DNA of 23,648 nt from JACDAN01 sp035776735 (GCA_035776735.1 DASSSO010000187.1:1-23648); one strand, 5' to 3'. Numbered from the stretch's first letter, positions 6,874-16,802 are shown. Notes: generated by a model not told the origin, from the letters alone. Translations and numbers: made by a program.

Positions 6874-7104
6874 TCAGGGGGTCACGGTCACCGTCCGGGT
6901 CTCGGTCACCGGGTTCGTCTGCGTCCAGGGCTGGATCGTCCGGAAGCTCGTCACCGGCTGGCCGGCCTCGGGCCGGTCCTCGAGTGCCTGCCCGACCGCC
7001 ACGCCGAGCCCGAAGACGACGGCGACCGCGACCAGCCGGATCAGCCAGCGGAGGACACCGGCGCGGCGGCGGCGGCGCCTCCGGTTGGGGACGCCCGTCG
7101 TCAC
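6874..7104 (-). CDS. small bitopic membrane protein with Thr/Val tail, unknown
   Basis: A 76-residue protein: a polyarginine stretch (8-14), one transmembrane helix (about 19-39, LIRLVAVAVVFGLGVAVGQ), and a C-terminal extracytoplasmic tail. The tail has a conserved-looking core SFRTIQPWTQTNPVTETRTVTVTP. The positive N-terminus predicts an inside N-terminus. The GTG at 7104 overlaps the upstream gene's stop by 4 nt (GTGA), so translation is probably coupled. No family is recognised. It is the last gene of the divIC-DUF501 run. Confidence 0.65.
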   Translation of the reverse strand: MTTGVPNRRRRRRRAGVLRWLIRLVAVAVVFGLGVAVGQALEDRPEAGQPVTSFRTIQPWTQTNPVTETRTVTVTP

Positions 7105-7415
7105 GGCGAGAAGTCGGTCGCCCCCCGCGCGTAGAGGTGGAACGCCGCGTCCTGGGCGACGGAGACCTTCGCTATCCACCCGGGGCGCGCTGCCCGCTCC
7201 CCGACGGCGTCGTAGACCCATGCATCGTCCCCGGCGTACACGTCCGCCAGCTCGGCGAGCGTGAAGCGCTCCCCGATCCGCCGGCGAAGCGCCTCGGTCA
7301 CCGCATCCACCTGGGCCATGAGCGCCTCGTACGCGTCCGGATCGGACGCGGCAGCCGACAGCCGCCGGCTCCCCTCCTCCCACTGGTGCCGCGCAGTCTC
7401 GACGTAGTCGGCCAC
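7101..7415 (-). CDS. small soluble protein of unknown function in the divIC-DUF501 run
   Basis: A 104-residue protein with no signal or membrane segment. It is helical and rich in A/E/R in its first half (DYVETARHQWEEGSRRL, DAVTEALRRRIGERFTLAELADVYAG). The second half has aromatic and W-containing segments (DDAWVYDAVGERAARPGWIAKVSVAQDAAFHLYARG). The start is set by a strong AGGAGG 5 nt before the GTG at 7415; a GTG at 7421 abuts that Shine-Dalgarno and is unlikely. It begins 9 nt after the DUF501 stop and overlaps the next gene by 4 nt. I do not recognise a family. Confidence 0.7.
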   Translation of the reverse strand: MADYVETARHQWEEGSRRLSAAASDPDAYEALMAQVDAVTEALRRRIGERFTLAELADVYAGDDAWVYDAVGERAARPGWIAKVSVAQDAAFHLYARGATDFSP

Positions 7416-7424
7416 GGTCACCTC

Positions 7425-7928
7425 CTACCCTGCGGCGCCGGGAGTGCAGCACGTCGCCGGCCAGGCCGGCTCGATCTCCGCGTGGATGCGCTCGCCGAGC
7501 TCGTACCCCGGACGCGCGAGCGCGAAGGCCACGTGGGCGTGGAGGCACTTGAGCCGCCGGGGGTTCGCGGTGCCGCCGATGCCGAGGTCGAGCGAGGCAC
7601 CGTCCTCCCGCCCGACGCGGCCGTCGGCCAGCTCGCGGCGAAGGGCGCGCTGCTCGGCCGTCGCCTCCTCGAGGCTCCGCGCGAGCCCGTCGTCCGAGTC
7701 CACGCGCTCGCTCCAGCGCTCGATGCCGCCCGCGGCCTCGATGCGCGCGACGGCCGCGACGAGGTAGCGGCAGGTCAGGTAGAAGGTCGTCGGGAACGGG
7801 TCGCCCGCGCTGTCGTACGGCGACTGGAGCGTTACCGCCGGCGCACCGAACGGGCAGCGGACGGCGACGCGCAGGAAGGCGCGCGGCTCCCGCCCCAGCT
7901 GGCGCTCGACGATCGCGCGGTCATCCAC
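7425..7928 (-). CDS. DUF501 family protein
   Basis: A 167-residue protein of the actinobacterial DUF501 family, whose molecular function is unknown. The hallmarks are RCPFG (24-28), FPTTFYLTCRYL (45-56), a GIGGT turn (116-120) and CLHAHVAF (128-135), plus a C-terminal CC pair (160-161). The spaced Cys and His residues could bind a metal; that is inference. The GTG at 7928 overlaps the divIC stop by 8 nt. In many actinobacteria DUF501 lies between the FtsB/DivIC-like gene and a ppx/gppA phosphatase. Here the phosphatase is absent and two small unknown genes follow instead. Confidence 0.88.
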   Translation of the reverse strand: MDDRAIVERQLGREPRAFLRVAVRCPFGAPAVTLQSPYDSAGDPFPTTFYLTCRYLVAAVARIEAAGGIERWSERVDSDDGLARSLEEATAEQRALRRELADGRVGREDGASLDLGIGGTANPRRLKCLHAHVAFALARPGYELGERIHAEIEPAWPATCCTPGAAG

Positions 7929-8274
7929 CGCCTCCGATCCTAGTTTTCCGCCGGGCCTTCCACTCGTCGATTCCCTTGACGATGAAGAGCCGCTCGCCCG
8001 GCCTGACGAGCCCCAGCCGCCGGGCCCGCTGGGCGAGCGCCTCCGGCGTGTCGGACTCGGCGACCCTGCGGGCGAGCTCGTCCCGCTCGGCTCGAAGCGA
8101 CCGGACCTGCGCCGCCCGCTCCTCCAGCGAGGAGCGCGTCTCGAGGTAGCTCTTCAGCGGCCGGTAGTAGAGGAGCCCGACGACGAGGATCGTCGCGACG
8201 GCGAGCCACCGCGTGAGCGGCGCCCTGCGCCGCGCGCGACGTACAGATCGTTTCCGTCGGGACCGGGACGGCAT
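7921..8274 (-). CDS. divIC: FtsB/DivIC-type septum formation initiator
   Basis: A 117-residue bitopic division protein. It has a very basic cytoplasmic N-terminus (1-21), one transmembrane helix (about 22-37, RWLAVATILVVGLLYY), an extracytoplasmic coiled coil (about 41-73) and the terminal motif LGLVRPGERLFIVKG (87-101) characteristic of FtsB/DivIC. Family role: joins FtsL/FtsQ-type proteins in the divisome and activates septal wall synthesis. The ATG at 8274 has a weak AGGG 3 nt upstream. It lies 34 nt after pyk and overlaps the DUF501 gene, the usual actinobacterial neighbourhood. Confidence 0.9.
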   Translation of the reverse strand: MPSRSRRKRSVRRARRRAPLTRWLAVATILVVGLLYYRPLKSYLETRSSLEERAAQVRSLRAERDELARRVAESDTPEALAQRARRLGLVRPGERLFIVKGIDEWKARRKTRIGGGG

Positions 8275-8308
8275 GGTCCCTGGCGGTTCGGCGCCGGCCG
8301 CGCTCCTC

Positions 8309-9724
8309 CTACACGTAGCTGAGCTTGATCATGTCGGTCGTGCCGGGGAGGTTGACCGCGGTTCCCGCCGTCAGCACGACCAGGTCGCCCTCGTCGAGGA
8401 GGCCGGACTCCCGGCCCGCGTTGAGCGAGCGCTGCCAGAGCTCCTCGACGTCGACCGCCTCGGCCATCTCCATCGGCGTCACGCCCCACTCGAGCGCCAT
8501 GTGATGGAGGGCGTGACTGTGATGCGAGAGGCCGATGATCGGGCGTCGCGGACGGAGCCGCGCGACCACCGACGCGGTGCGTCCCGTGAACGTCGGCACG
8601 AGGATCGCCTTCGCCCCGAGGGTCTCCGCCAGGTCGCAGGCCGCGTTCGACATCGCCTGCCCGACCGTCGGCTCGTCGCCCGGCTGCGGAAACTGGTGGC
8701 GGTACTCGATGCTCGGCTCGATCGTCCGTGCGATCCGCTCCATCGTGCGGACGGCCTCGAGCGGGTGGTTGCCGACCGCCGTCTCCTCGGAGAGCATCAG
8801 CGCCGACGTCCCGTCGAGGATCGCGTTCGCGATGTCGCTCGCTTCGGCCCGCGTCGGCTCGGGCTGGTTGACCATCGACTCGAGCATCTGTGTGGCCGTG
8901 ATCACCGGCTTCCCGCGCTCGAGCGCGGCCAGGATGATCCGCTTCTGCAGGAGTGGGACGACCTCGACCCCGATCTCGACGCCGAGGTCGCCGCGCGCGA
9001 CCATCAGCGCGTCCGACTCCTCGAGGATCGCCGGCAGCGCGTCGATCGCCTCGGCCTTCTCGATCTTCGCGATCACGTGCGCCTGCGAGCCCGCCTGCCT
9101 GATCAGCCCCTTGAGGTCGCGGACGTCCGCGGCGGAGCGGACGAACGAAAGTGCGACGAAGTGCACGCCGAGCTCGAGCGCGAACTCGAGGTCCTCCGCG
9201 TCCTTCCTGGTCAGCGCCGGGATCGGCACGGGGACGCCGGGGACGTTCACCCCCTTGTGCGAGGAGACGACGCCGCCGACCACGACCTCGCAGCGCGCGC
9301 GGCCCGACGCGACGGCCTCGACGCGGAGCCTGACGAGACCGTCGTCGATCAGGACGTCGTGCCCGGGCTGCAGCACCTGGCCGATCACGGCCGGGAGCAC
9401 CGGGAGCTCGCCGTCCCTGCTGCCGTCCTCCCCGCCGGTGACGACGATCTCGGAGCCCGCGTCGAGCCGCATGGGGCCCTCGAGCTCGCCGACGCGGAGC
9501 TTCGGCCCCTGCAGGTCGGCGATCAGCGCGATCGGCTCGCCGACCGCCTCCTGCGCCACCTGCACGAGCCGTGCGTACTCCGCATGCTGCTCGTGGGTTC
9601 CGTGCGAGAAGTTGAGCCGGGCGCCGTTCATGCCGGCCTGGGCCAGAGCGGTCACGCGCTCCTCGGTCGCGCACGACGGGCCCAGCGTGGCCACGATCTT
9701 GGTGCGGCGCGGCACCTGTGACAC
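8309..9724 (-). CDS. pyk: pyruvate kinase
   Basis: A 471-residue enzyme converting phosphoenolpyruvate and ADP to pyruvate and ATP. Seen: RLNFSHG (36-42), catalytic Lys220 and metal ligand Glu222 in AKIEKAEAI, MVARGDLGVE (241-250), ATQMLESM (277-284) and the long PTRAEASDIANAILDG stretch (290-305). The PEP-pocket segment is LQGPKLRV (71-78). It carries Leu, Gln, Lys and Val at positions equivalent to 113, 114, 117 and 120 of rabbit muscle enzyme, the combination described for potassium-independent pyruvate kinases. The GTG at 9724 starts 4 nt after the GerMN stop; only weak AGG-like pairing is visible. Length and domain order (A, B, C) are normal. Confidence 0.97.
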   Translation of the reverse strand: MSQVPRRTKIVATLGPSCATEERVTALAQAGMNGARLNFSHGTHEQHAEYARLVQVAQEAVGEPIALIADLQGPKLRVGELEGPMRLDAGSEIVVTGGEDGSRDGELPVLPAVIGQVLQPGHDVLIDDGLVRLRVEAVASGRARCEVVVGGVVSSHKGVNVPGVPVPIPALTRKDAEDLEFALELGVHFVALSFVRSAADVRDLKGLIRQAGSQAHVIAKIEKAEAIDALPAILEESDALMVARGDLGVEIGVEVVPLLQKRIILAALERGKPVITATQMLESMVNQPEPTRAEASDIANAILDGTSALMLSEETAVGNHPLEAVRTMERIARTIEPSIEYRHQFPQPGDEPTVGQAMSNAACDLAETLGAKAILVPTFTGRTASVVARLRPRRPIIGLSHHSHALHHMALEWGVTPMEMAEAVDVEELWQRSLNAGRESGLLDEGDLVVLTAGTAVNLPGTTDMIKLSYV

Positions 9725-9728
9725 GGCG

Positions 9729-10470
9729 TCAGCCTAGCTGGACGGGGATCGACCGTTCGTTCGTCCTCGAGCCGTCCGCGGCAGAGATCTCGAAGACGAC
9801 TAGGCGGCCCTGCTGCGGGCTCGGCACCTCGTACGACACCTCGAAGCTGAAGGTCCCGCGCGTGCCGCTGCCCGAGGTCGCGGTGACGAAGTCCTTGCTC
9901 AGGACCTTGCCGGCCGAGTCGCGGAGCTCGTACTGGAACGTCGCCTCGAACGTGTTCGCGGTGCCGGTCGCCTCGAACCCGGGCTCCACCTCCTCGCCGG
10001 GCAACGGAGACTCGACGAGGATCGCCGGCGTCTGCGCCTCGAACGCGGCCCGCCCCACCGGCCGCCCGCCGTCGAACGCGACCCGCTTCACGGTGTCGAA
10101 CTGGGTCAGCGTGTAGGCGACCTGCGCCTGCGCCTCCCGGTCGGTGAGCGCCGGCGCCAGCTCGATCGAGGCGACGCCGCCGTCGATCGCCAGGCTCCGG
10201 AGCTCCGTCCCGGAGGGAATCGCGGTCTCGAGCCCGCCCTCGGGGCCCTCGAGCAACTCGTTGATCGTGACGGTCGCGATGTTGGCGCCGGTGACGATGC
10301 CGCGCACCTCCGGCGCCACCTTCCCGTCCTCGAGGAAGTAGAGCGCCACCTGCGCCGGCGCCTCGCCGGGGACGGTCGAGGCCGCCGTCTCGGTCACCGT
10401 CTCGCGGACGGTGACCGTCGTGGTCCCTTCCCCGCCGCAGCCGGCGAGGAGCAGTGCGGCCGCGAGCAGG

Positions 10471-10493
<23 letters not shown>
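9729..10493 (-). CDS. GerMN-Gmad2 domain lipoprotein
   Basis: A 254-residue predicted lipoprotein with lipobox LLLAGC (Cys19). After the Cys comes a Thr/Val-rich linker (TTTVTVRETVTETAAS, 24-39), then a GerMN domain (about 45-150: VALYFLEDGKVAPEVRG, TINELLEGP, SGTELRSLAIDGGVASIEL). A C-terminal Gmad2 immunoglobulin-like domain follows (about 156-254: ILVESPLPGEEV, FEATGTANTFEATFQYEL). GerMN and Gmad2 are named from spore-germination proteins but occur widely in non-spore-forming actinobacteria as envelope lipoproteins. The ATG at 10493 lies inside the eno 3' end (23-nt overlap), and no later ATG, GTG or TTG preserves the signal peptide. It is inserted between the two glycolytic genes. The function is not known. 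Confidence 0.9.
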
Positions 10494-11744
<1,251 letters not shown>

Positions 11745-11748
<4 letters not shown>

Positions 11749-12548
11749 CGGCTCTCCTCCTTCGCGGCGTCGAAGTATCGGTCTTTCTCCTCGAGCGTGA
11801 GGCCGGTGAACGCCTTGCCGTCCGCCGCCGCGAGCTCCTCCGCCCGCTCGACGCGGTCGGCGAAACGCCGGGCCATCGCACGGAGGGCGAGCTCCGGGTC
11901 GACGTTCAGCCGGCGCGCAACGTTGACCGTCGCGAAGAGGACGTCGCCCAGCTCCTCGAAGAGAGCCGGGTCTGGCTCCGCCTCCGGCGCCGGCTCGCCC
12001 GCCTCGGCGAGCGCCTCGCGGAGCTCGCGCAGCTCGTCGTCGAGATCCGCCAGCGCGCCCGCCGCGTCGGGGTACTCGAACTCGATCGCCGCCGCGCGGC
12101 GCTGGAGCTTCCTCGCGTAGAGCAGCGCCGGCAGCGTCTCGGGCACGTGGTGGAAGATCCCCTCCCGCTCCTCCTGCTCGGCCTTGATCCGCTCCCAGTT
12201 CTCACGCACCCGCCCGGGCGTCTGGGCGTCGACCTCGCCGAACACGTGCGGATGGCGTCGGACGAGCTTCTCGTGGATCCCCCGGGCGACGGACTCGAGC
12301 GAGCCGGCCTCCCGCTCCTCGAGGAGCAGTGCGAGGAAGTAGGTCTGGAAGAGGAGATCGCCGAGCTCGTCCCGGAGCTTGGCGTCGTCACCGGCCAGCG
12401 CGGCGTCGGCGACCTCGTAGGCCTCCTCCACCGTGTGCGGCACGATCGTTCGGGCCGTCTGCTCGCGGTCCCAGGGGCAGTCGCGCCGGAGGCGCTCGGT
12501 CAGGCGCTGGAGATCGAGGAGTGCGTCGGCGAGCTGCGGCTCAGCCAG
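11745..12548 (-). CDS. mazG: MazG-type nucleoside triphosphate pyrophosphohydrolase, start unresolved
   Basis: Hydrolyses (d)NTPs to NMP and pyrophosphate, a nucleotide-pool sanitation role. Two MazG modules are visible. The first has CPWDREQT (24-31), VEEAYEV (40-46) and ELGDLLFQ (61-68); the second has ELGDVLFA (199-206) and the terminal GLTLEEKDRYFDAAK motif. The first usable canonical start (GTG at 12443) would delete CPWDREQT, which is conserved at the N-terminus of MazG. The reading frame is open further upstream but has no ATG, GTG or TTG. A CTG at 12548 gives 267 residues starting LAEPQLADALLDL, overlapping the foldase stop by 8 nt, but without a good Shine-Dalgarno. The product is sure, the start is a guess. 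Confidence 0.9.
11756..11762 (-). promoter_or_regulatory. Shine-Dalgarno deciding the eno start
   Basis: AAGGAGG on the minus strand (11762-11756), inside the mazG 3' end, is 7 nt upstream of CTG at 11748 and 37 nt upstream of the ATG at 11718. The spacing suits the CTG and is far too long for the ATG. Confidence 0.6.
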
Positions 12549-13542
12549 TGGCCGCTTCGTCCGTTTCCTTCGGCTTGTAGCCGACCTGGTACGCGGTCTC
12601 GCCCTCCAGGTCCTTGCGCATGTCGGCGACCCACGTCTCCATCTCCTTGTTGCGCTTCTCCTGGAGGAGCTGTTGCCGGATCGCTTCCTTGACCTGGTTG
12701 TACGGCGTCGACTGACTCTCCTTCACCGGGCCGAGGGCCTGGATGATGTGCCAGCCGTACTGGGTCTTCACCGGCTTGGAGATCCCGTTGTCGCCGATCG
12801 TGAAGGCGGTCTGCTCGAACTCGGGGACGAGCTGGCCCTTGGTCGCGGTCATCTGCCCGCCCTGGTTCTTCGAGGCCGGGTCCTGTGAGTACTTCTTCGC
12901 GATCGCCTTCCAGTCGCCGCCGGCCTTCAGCTGCTCGTAGAGCTGGTCGGCCTGCGCCTTCTGCTTGACGAGGACGTGGCGGACCTTGCGCGTCTCGGGC
13001 GTGCCGTACTGCGCCTTGTTCTTGTCGTAGTACTTCTTGAGCTCGTCGTCGTTGACCTTCACGTCCTTCGTGACCTTGTTGAAGATCGCCTCCTGGACGA
13101 GGTTCGCGCGGATGATGTCGCTCGCCTGATCGGGGCTGAGGCCCTGGGCCTCGAGCTCGGCGTCGAACTTCTTCTTGTCGCCCTGGTGGCGCTCCTTGAC
13201 GTACTGGTCGATCCGCTTCTGGACCGCCTCGTCGCTGACGTCGATGTCCAGGTCGTCCGCCTTGACCTCGAACTGGGTGCGCTGCACGAGGAAGCGCATC
13301 GCCTGGTCGCGGAGCTGAACGTATTCGGGGGTGCCGACCTTCGGGAAGGGCCGCTTCTGGGCGTCGTAGCTGCGCTTCGCGTATGTGATCAGGTCGTCGA
13401 ACTCGGACTTCGGGATCGACTGGTCGCCGACGATCGCGACCGAGTCCGGCGGAACGGCCTCGGTGCCGTCGTCGCTGCCGCAGGCCACCGCGAACACGGC
13501 GAGCCCAAGGGCGAGGAACACTGTCGAGAAGACCCGTCTCAT
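12541..13542 (-). CDS. parvulin-type peptidyl-prolyl isomerase lipoprotein (PrsA/SurA-like foldase)
   Basis: A 333-residue predicted lipoprotein. The signal peptide ends at FAVAC (Cys21), an acceptable lipobox with Ala at -3. Residues about 32-175 form a SurA_N-like helical chaperone region. Residues 187-272 are a rotamase domain: RKVRHVLVKQK, FTIGDNGISKPVKTQYGWHIIQALG. The C-terminal helix (about 280-320) packs back on the chaperone part in this family. It folds secreted proteins outside the membrane. Composition is lysine-rich compared with neighbours (KKYYDKNKAQ), as usual for PrsA-type proteins. It begins 14 nt after mfd, with no clear Shine-Dalgarno. The ATG at 13542 is required for the signal peptide. 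Confidence 0.93.
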   Translation of the reverse strand: MRRVFSTVFLALGLAVFAVACGSDDGTEAVPPDSVAIVGDQSIPKSEFDDLITYAKRSYDAQKRPFPKVGTPEYVQLRDQAMRFLVQRTQFEVKADDLDIDVSDEAVQKRIDQYVKERHQGDKKKFDAELEAQGLSPDQASDIIRANLVQEAIFNKVTKDVKVNDDELKKYYDKNKAQYGTPETRKVRHVLVKQKAQADQLYEQLKAGGDWKAIAKKYSQDPASKNQGGQMTATKGQLVPEFEQTAFTIGDNGISKPVKTQYGWHIIQALGPVKESQSTPYNQVKEAIRQQLLQEKRNKEMETWVADMRKDLEGETAYQVGYKPKETDEAATG

Positions 13543-13556
13543 AGAAAAGCGCCCGC

Positions 13557-16500
13557 TTACGCTGCGCGACGCCCGTCGAGAATAGCATCGACTAATTGGA
13601 TCGCCCCTGTAAAAACATCGTTTCTTAACGAGACTTCCTTCCGGTCCGTCGTGTAGACCGCGGTGTCGATTCGCCGGCGCAACTCGCGGAGCTCGCCCGA
13701 CCCCAGCACGAGTGGTCCGACGGTCGCCCGGCCGCTTCTGAAGACCAGGTAATCGGCACCGAGCTTCGCGACCTTGATCCGGACTTCCTGGATCGCGAAA
13801 AGGTTCTCGACCGGCTCCGGCAGCGGCCCGAACCGGTCGATCGTCGACGCCTCGAGCTCGCGGAGCTCGTCCTCCGTCTCGACGAGGGCGAGCCGGCGAT
13901 GGAGGTCGATCCGCATCGCCTCGGAGTCGACGTACGTCTTCGGCACGTAGGCGTCCACCCGCGCGTCCACGCGCACCGGGCGCGCGGTGGGGCGCCGCTC
14001 GCCGGAGAGCTCGGCGACCGCCTCGCCCAGCAGCTCGACGTAGAGCTCGAAGCCGAGGGCCGCGACGTGGCCCGACTGCTCCGCGCCGAGCAGGTCGCCG
14101 GCACCGCGGATCTCGAGGTCGCGCATCGCGATCGCGAAGCCCGCCCCGAGCTCGGTGTGGTCGGCGAGGGTGGCGAGCCGGGCCCGCGCCTCCGGCGTCA
14201 GCTCGGATGCGTCCGGATAGAAGAGGTACGCGTGGGCGAGCTGGTCGGAGCGGCCCACCCGTCCGCGGATCTGGTAGAGCTGGGCGAGGCCGAGCGCGTC
14301 GGCGCGCTCGACGATCAGGGTGTTCGACTGCGGGATGTCGAGGCCCGACTCGATGATCGTGGTCGAGACGAGCACGTCGGCGTCCCCGCGCAGGAACGAG
14401 AGCATCCGCTGCTCGAGCTCCTTTTCTCGCATCTGGCCGTGGCCGACCGTGATGCGGACGTTCGGAACGAGCGCCTGGAGCCAGGCGGCCCGCTCCTCGA
14501 TCGTCTCGACCCGGTTGTGCAGGAAGAAGGCCTGGCCGCCGCGTGCGACCTCCCGCTCGAGCGCCTGCTTGACGAGCTCCTCGTCGAACTCGCCGACGTG
14601 CGTCCTGATCGGCCGCCGACCCTCGGGCGGGGTCTCGATGATCGAGATGTCGCGCAGGCCGGAGAGCGACATGTGCAGCGTGCGCGGGATCGGGGTCGCG
14701 GTCAGCGCGAGCACGTCGACCTCGAGGCGGAGCTGGCGAAGCAGCTCCTTCTGCGCGACGCCGAAGCGCTGCTCCTCGTCGACGATCACGAGGCCGAGCT
14801 CCTTCGGGATCACGTCGCGGGAGAGCACCCGGTGCGTGCCGATGAGGACGTCCACCCTTCCCGCCGCGAAGTCGGCGAGCACCTGCTTCGTGTCCTTCGC
14901 GCTGCGGAAGCGCGAGATCATCTCGACGCGGAGCGGGAAGTCGCGGTACCGCTCGCGGAAGGTGTTCCAGTGCTGCTGCGCGAGCACCGTCGTCGGGACG
15001 AGCATCAGCGTCTGCCTGCCGTTGAGCGCCACCGCGAAGGCCGCCCGCAGCGCAACCTCGGTCTTGCCGAAGCCGACGTCCCCGCAGACGAGTCGGTCCA
15101 TCGGCCTGGGCTCCTCGAGGTCCTGCTTCACCGCCTCGATGGCGGCCCGCTGGTCGTCCGTCTCCTGGTACGGGAAGCTCGTCTCGAGCTGGTCCATGTA
15201 CTCGTGCTCGAGGTCGAACGCGACGCCGGGCGCCTGCTGGCGCTGGGCGTACAGCCGGAGCAGCTCCGAGGCGAGCTCGCGGATCCCCTCCCGCGCCCGG
15301 CTCTTGAGCAGCTGCCAGGCCTTGCCGCCGAGCTTCGACAGCGCGGGGGCGCCGCCGTTCGCGCCGATGTACCGCGAAACCTTCCCGAGCTGCTCGTGCG
15401 GGACGTACAGGCGGTCGTCGCCGCGGAAGGCGAGCAGGAGGTAGTCGCGCGTGACGCCGGCCACCTCCTTCGTCTCGAAGCCGAGGAGCTTGCCGACTCC
15501 GTGGTCCTCGTGGACGACGTGGTCGCCGGTGCGGAGGTCGGCGAAGGACTGGAGCGCCCGCCCGACGCGGTGCTCGGCACGGGGCTTGCGGCGGAAGACC
15601 TGGGTGTCGGGGAGAACGGCGAGCCCGAGCTCGCGCCAGACGAACCCGCGCCGGGCCGGTGAGACGGCGTAGAGGAGCTCGGCCTCGGCGGGAAGCTCCT
15701 CCCCCGGCTCGAGCAGGCGGGCGTCGACCCGGCGGAGCAGGTTCTGGTTGCGCAACGCCTCGCCGCGGTGGGCGAAGGCGACGATCGTGCGCAGGCCGCC
15801 GCGGACGAGGGATGCCAGCTCCTGCTCGGCCTCGGCGAGCCCCCGGGCGGCGATCGCGGGCCGCTGCGCTTCGAACGAGGTGGGTTGTCCGGTCGGGAAC
15901 GGGTCGAGCTCGGCGGCGCCGTCGAGCGGCTGCGGCGGCAGCTCCTCCTCCGCCCACACCGACCGGACCTCGTCCGGCTGCCAGACAAGGTCGGGCGGCC
16001 GCGCCAGCGGGGAAACGAGGTCCTCCGGGACGTCTGGGGGAACCTCCCGGTTCCCCCAGACCCCCTCCACTTGTTCGCTATCGCGAACGAGCCGCTCCGC
16101 GGCTGGGTAGATGATCGCCTCGTCGACCGGGTGAAGCGTCCGCTGCGTGAACGGCGAGTACGCCCGCATCGACTCGATCTCGTCCCCGAAGAGCTCGATG
16201 CGGAGCGGCTCACGGCCGGTCGTGGGAAAGACGTCGACGATCCCGCCTCGGACGGCGAACTGACCGCGCTCCTCCGCCCGCTCGACGCGCTCGTAGCCGG
16301 CGAGCGCGAGCCGTTCGGTCAGCTCGTCGCCCGCCCCCTCGGGCAGCCGGATCGGCTCGGCGCGCTTACCGGGCGGCGGCATCCCTTCCGCGATCGCCGC
16401 GGCGGAGGCGGCGACCAGCCCGCCGGTGGCGAGCACTTCGAGCGCCCTCGCGCGCTCGCCGACGAGGTGCGGCGCAGGCTCGAGGCCCGATCCCCAGCGC

Positions 16501-16802
16501 ACGCCGCGACTCGGGAGGAGCGCGACCCGCTCGTCGCCGAGGAACCACGCCGCCGCTTCCGCGGCATCGCGGGCGTCGGAGTCCTCCGGAAGCACGACGA
16601 CGAGGCCGCGCTCGAGCCGGAGGTGCAGGGCGGCGAGCAGGAGGGGCAGCGCGGGCTCGGAGACGCGGGCGCGCGGGCCCCTGCGTTCGGACGCCTCGAC
16701 GGCGAGCCCCTTGTGCGTCTCCTCGATCTCGTCGGCAAAGGCGTCGAGGCGCTCGCTTTCGGCGAGCTCCTGGGCGACGACGTGTAGCACCGGCCGGTCC
16801 AC
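13557..16802 (-). CDS. mfd: transcription-repair coupling factor Mfd
   Basis: A 1081-residue DNA translocase that removes RNA polymerase stalled at lesions and recruits UvrA. Order seen: UvrB-like N-terminal module (about 1-230, with GQFAVRGGIVDVFP and IELFGDEIESMR), CarD-like RNAP-interaction domain (about 415-490, GDHVVHEDHGVGK), helicase motif I GDVGFGKTE (about 576), motif II DEEQRFG (about 674), TATPIPRTLHMS (about 700), TTIIESGLDIP and QIRGRVGRSDQ (about 847), and the C-terminal TRCF domain (about 937-1054). It is somewhat shorter than E. coli Mfd (1148), mostly at the N-terminus and tail. The GTG at 16802 is the first canonical start, without a Shine-Dalgarno. It is divergent from the GNAT gene by 62 nt. 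The last ~60 bases are AT-rich. Confidence 0.97.
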   Translation of the reverse strand: MDRPVLHVVAQELAESERLDAFADEIEETHKGLAVEASERRGPRARVSEPALPLLLAALHLRLERGLVVVLPEDSDARDAAEAAAWFLGDERVALLPSRGVRWGSGLEPAPHLVGERARALEVLATGGLVAASAAAIAEGMPPPGKRAEPIRLPEGAGDELTERLALAGYERVERAEERGQFAVRGGIVDVFPTTGREPLRIELFGDEIESMRAYSPFTQRTLHPVDEAIIYPAAERLVRDSEQVEGVWGNREVPPDVPEDLVSPLARPPDLVWQPDEVRSVWAEEELPPQPLDGAAELDPFPTGQPTSFEAQRPAIAARGLAEAEQELASLVRGGLRTIVAFAHRGEALRNQNLLRRVDARLLEPGEELPAEAELLYAVSPARRGFVWRELGLAVLPDTQVFRRKPRAEHRVGRALQSFADLRTGDHVVHEDHGVGKLLGFETKEVAGVTRDYLLLAFRGDDRLYVPHEQLGKVSRYIGANGGAPALSKLGGKAWQLLKSRAREGIRELASELLRLYAQRQQAPGVAFDLEHEYMDQLETSFPYQETDDQRAAIEAVKQDLEEPRPMDRLVCGDVGFGKTEVALRAAFAVALNGRQTLMLVPTTVLAQQHWNTFRERYRDFPLRVEMISRFRSAKDTKQVLADFAAGRVDVLIGTHRVLSRDVIPKELGLVIVDEEQRFGVAQKELLRQLRLEVDVLALTATPIPRTLHMSLSGLRDISIIETPPEGRRPIRTHVGEFDEELVKQALEREVARGGQAFFLHNRVETIEERAAWLQALVPNVRITVGHGQMREKELEQRMLSFLRGDADVLVSTTIIESGLDIPQSNTLIVERADALGLAQLYQIRGRVGRSDQLAHAYLFYPDASELTPEARARLATLADHTELGAGFAIAMRDLEIRGAGDLLGAEQSGHVAALGFELYVELLGEAVAELSGERRPTARPVRVDARVDAYVPKTYVDSEAMRIDLHRRLALVETEDELRELEASTIDRFGPLPEPVENLFAIQEVRIKVAKLGADYLVFRSGRATVGPLVLGSGELRELRRRIDTAVYTTDRKEVSLRNDVFTGAIQLVDAILDGRRAA
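13579..13587 (-). promoter_or_regulatory. possible extended -10 element ahead of the foldase gene
   Basis: TGCTATTCT (13587-13579, minus strand) matches an extended -10 (TGn-TAnnnT) inside the AT-rich 3' end of mfd. It would give a 5' UTR of about 30 nt for the foldase gene. No -35 match is evident. Composition is the main support, so this is weak. Confidence 0.25.

Noticed and set aside
13899..15662. 587-codon plus-strand open frame inside mfd
   Set aside because: Exact antisense of mfd helicase coding sequence, a GC-bias artefact.
13543..15957. 5' extension of the foldase frame through mfd
   Set aside because: The upstream part is R/P/A-rich noise in a shadow frame of mfd; the signal peptide and lipobox fix the start at 13542.
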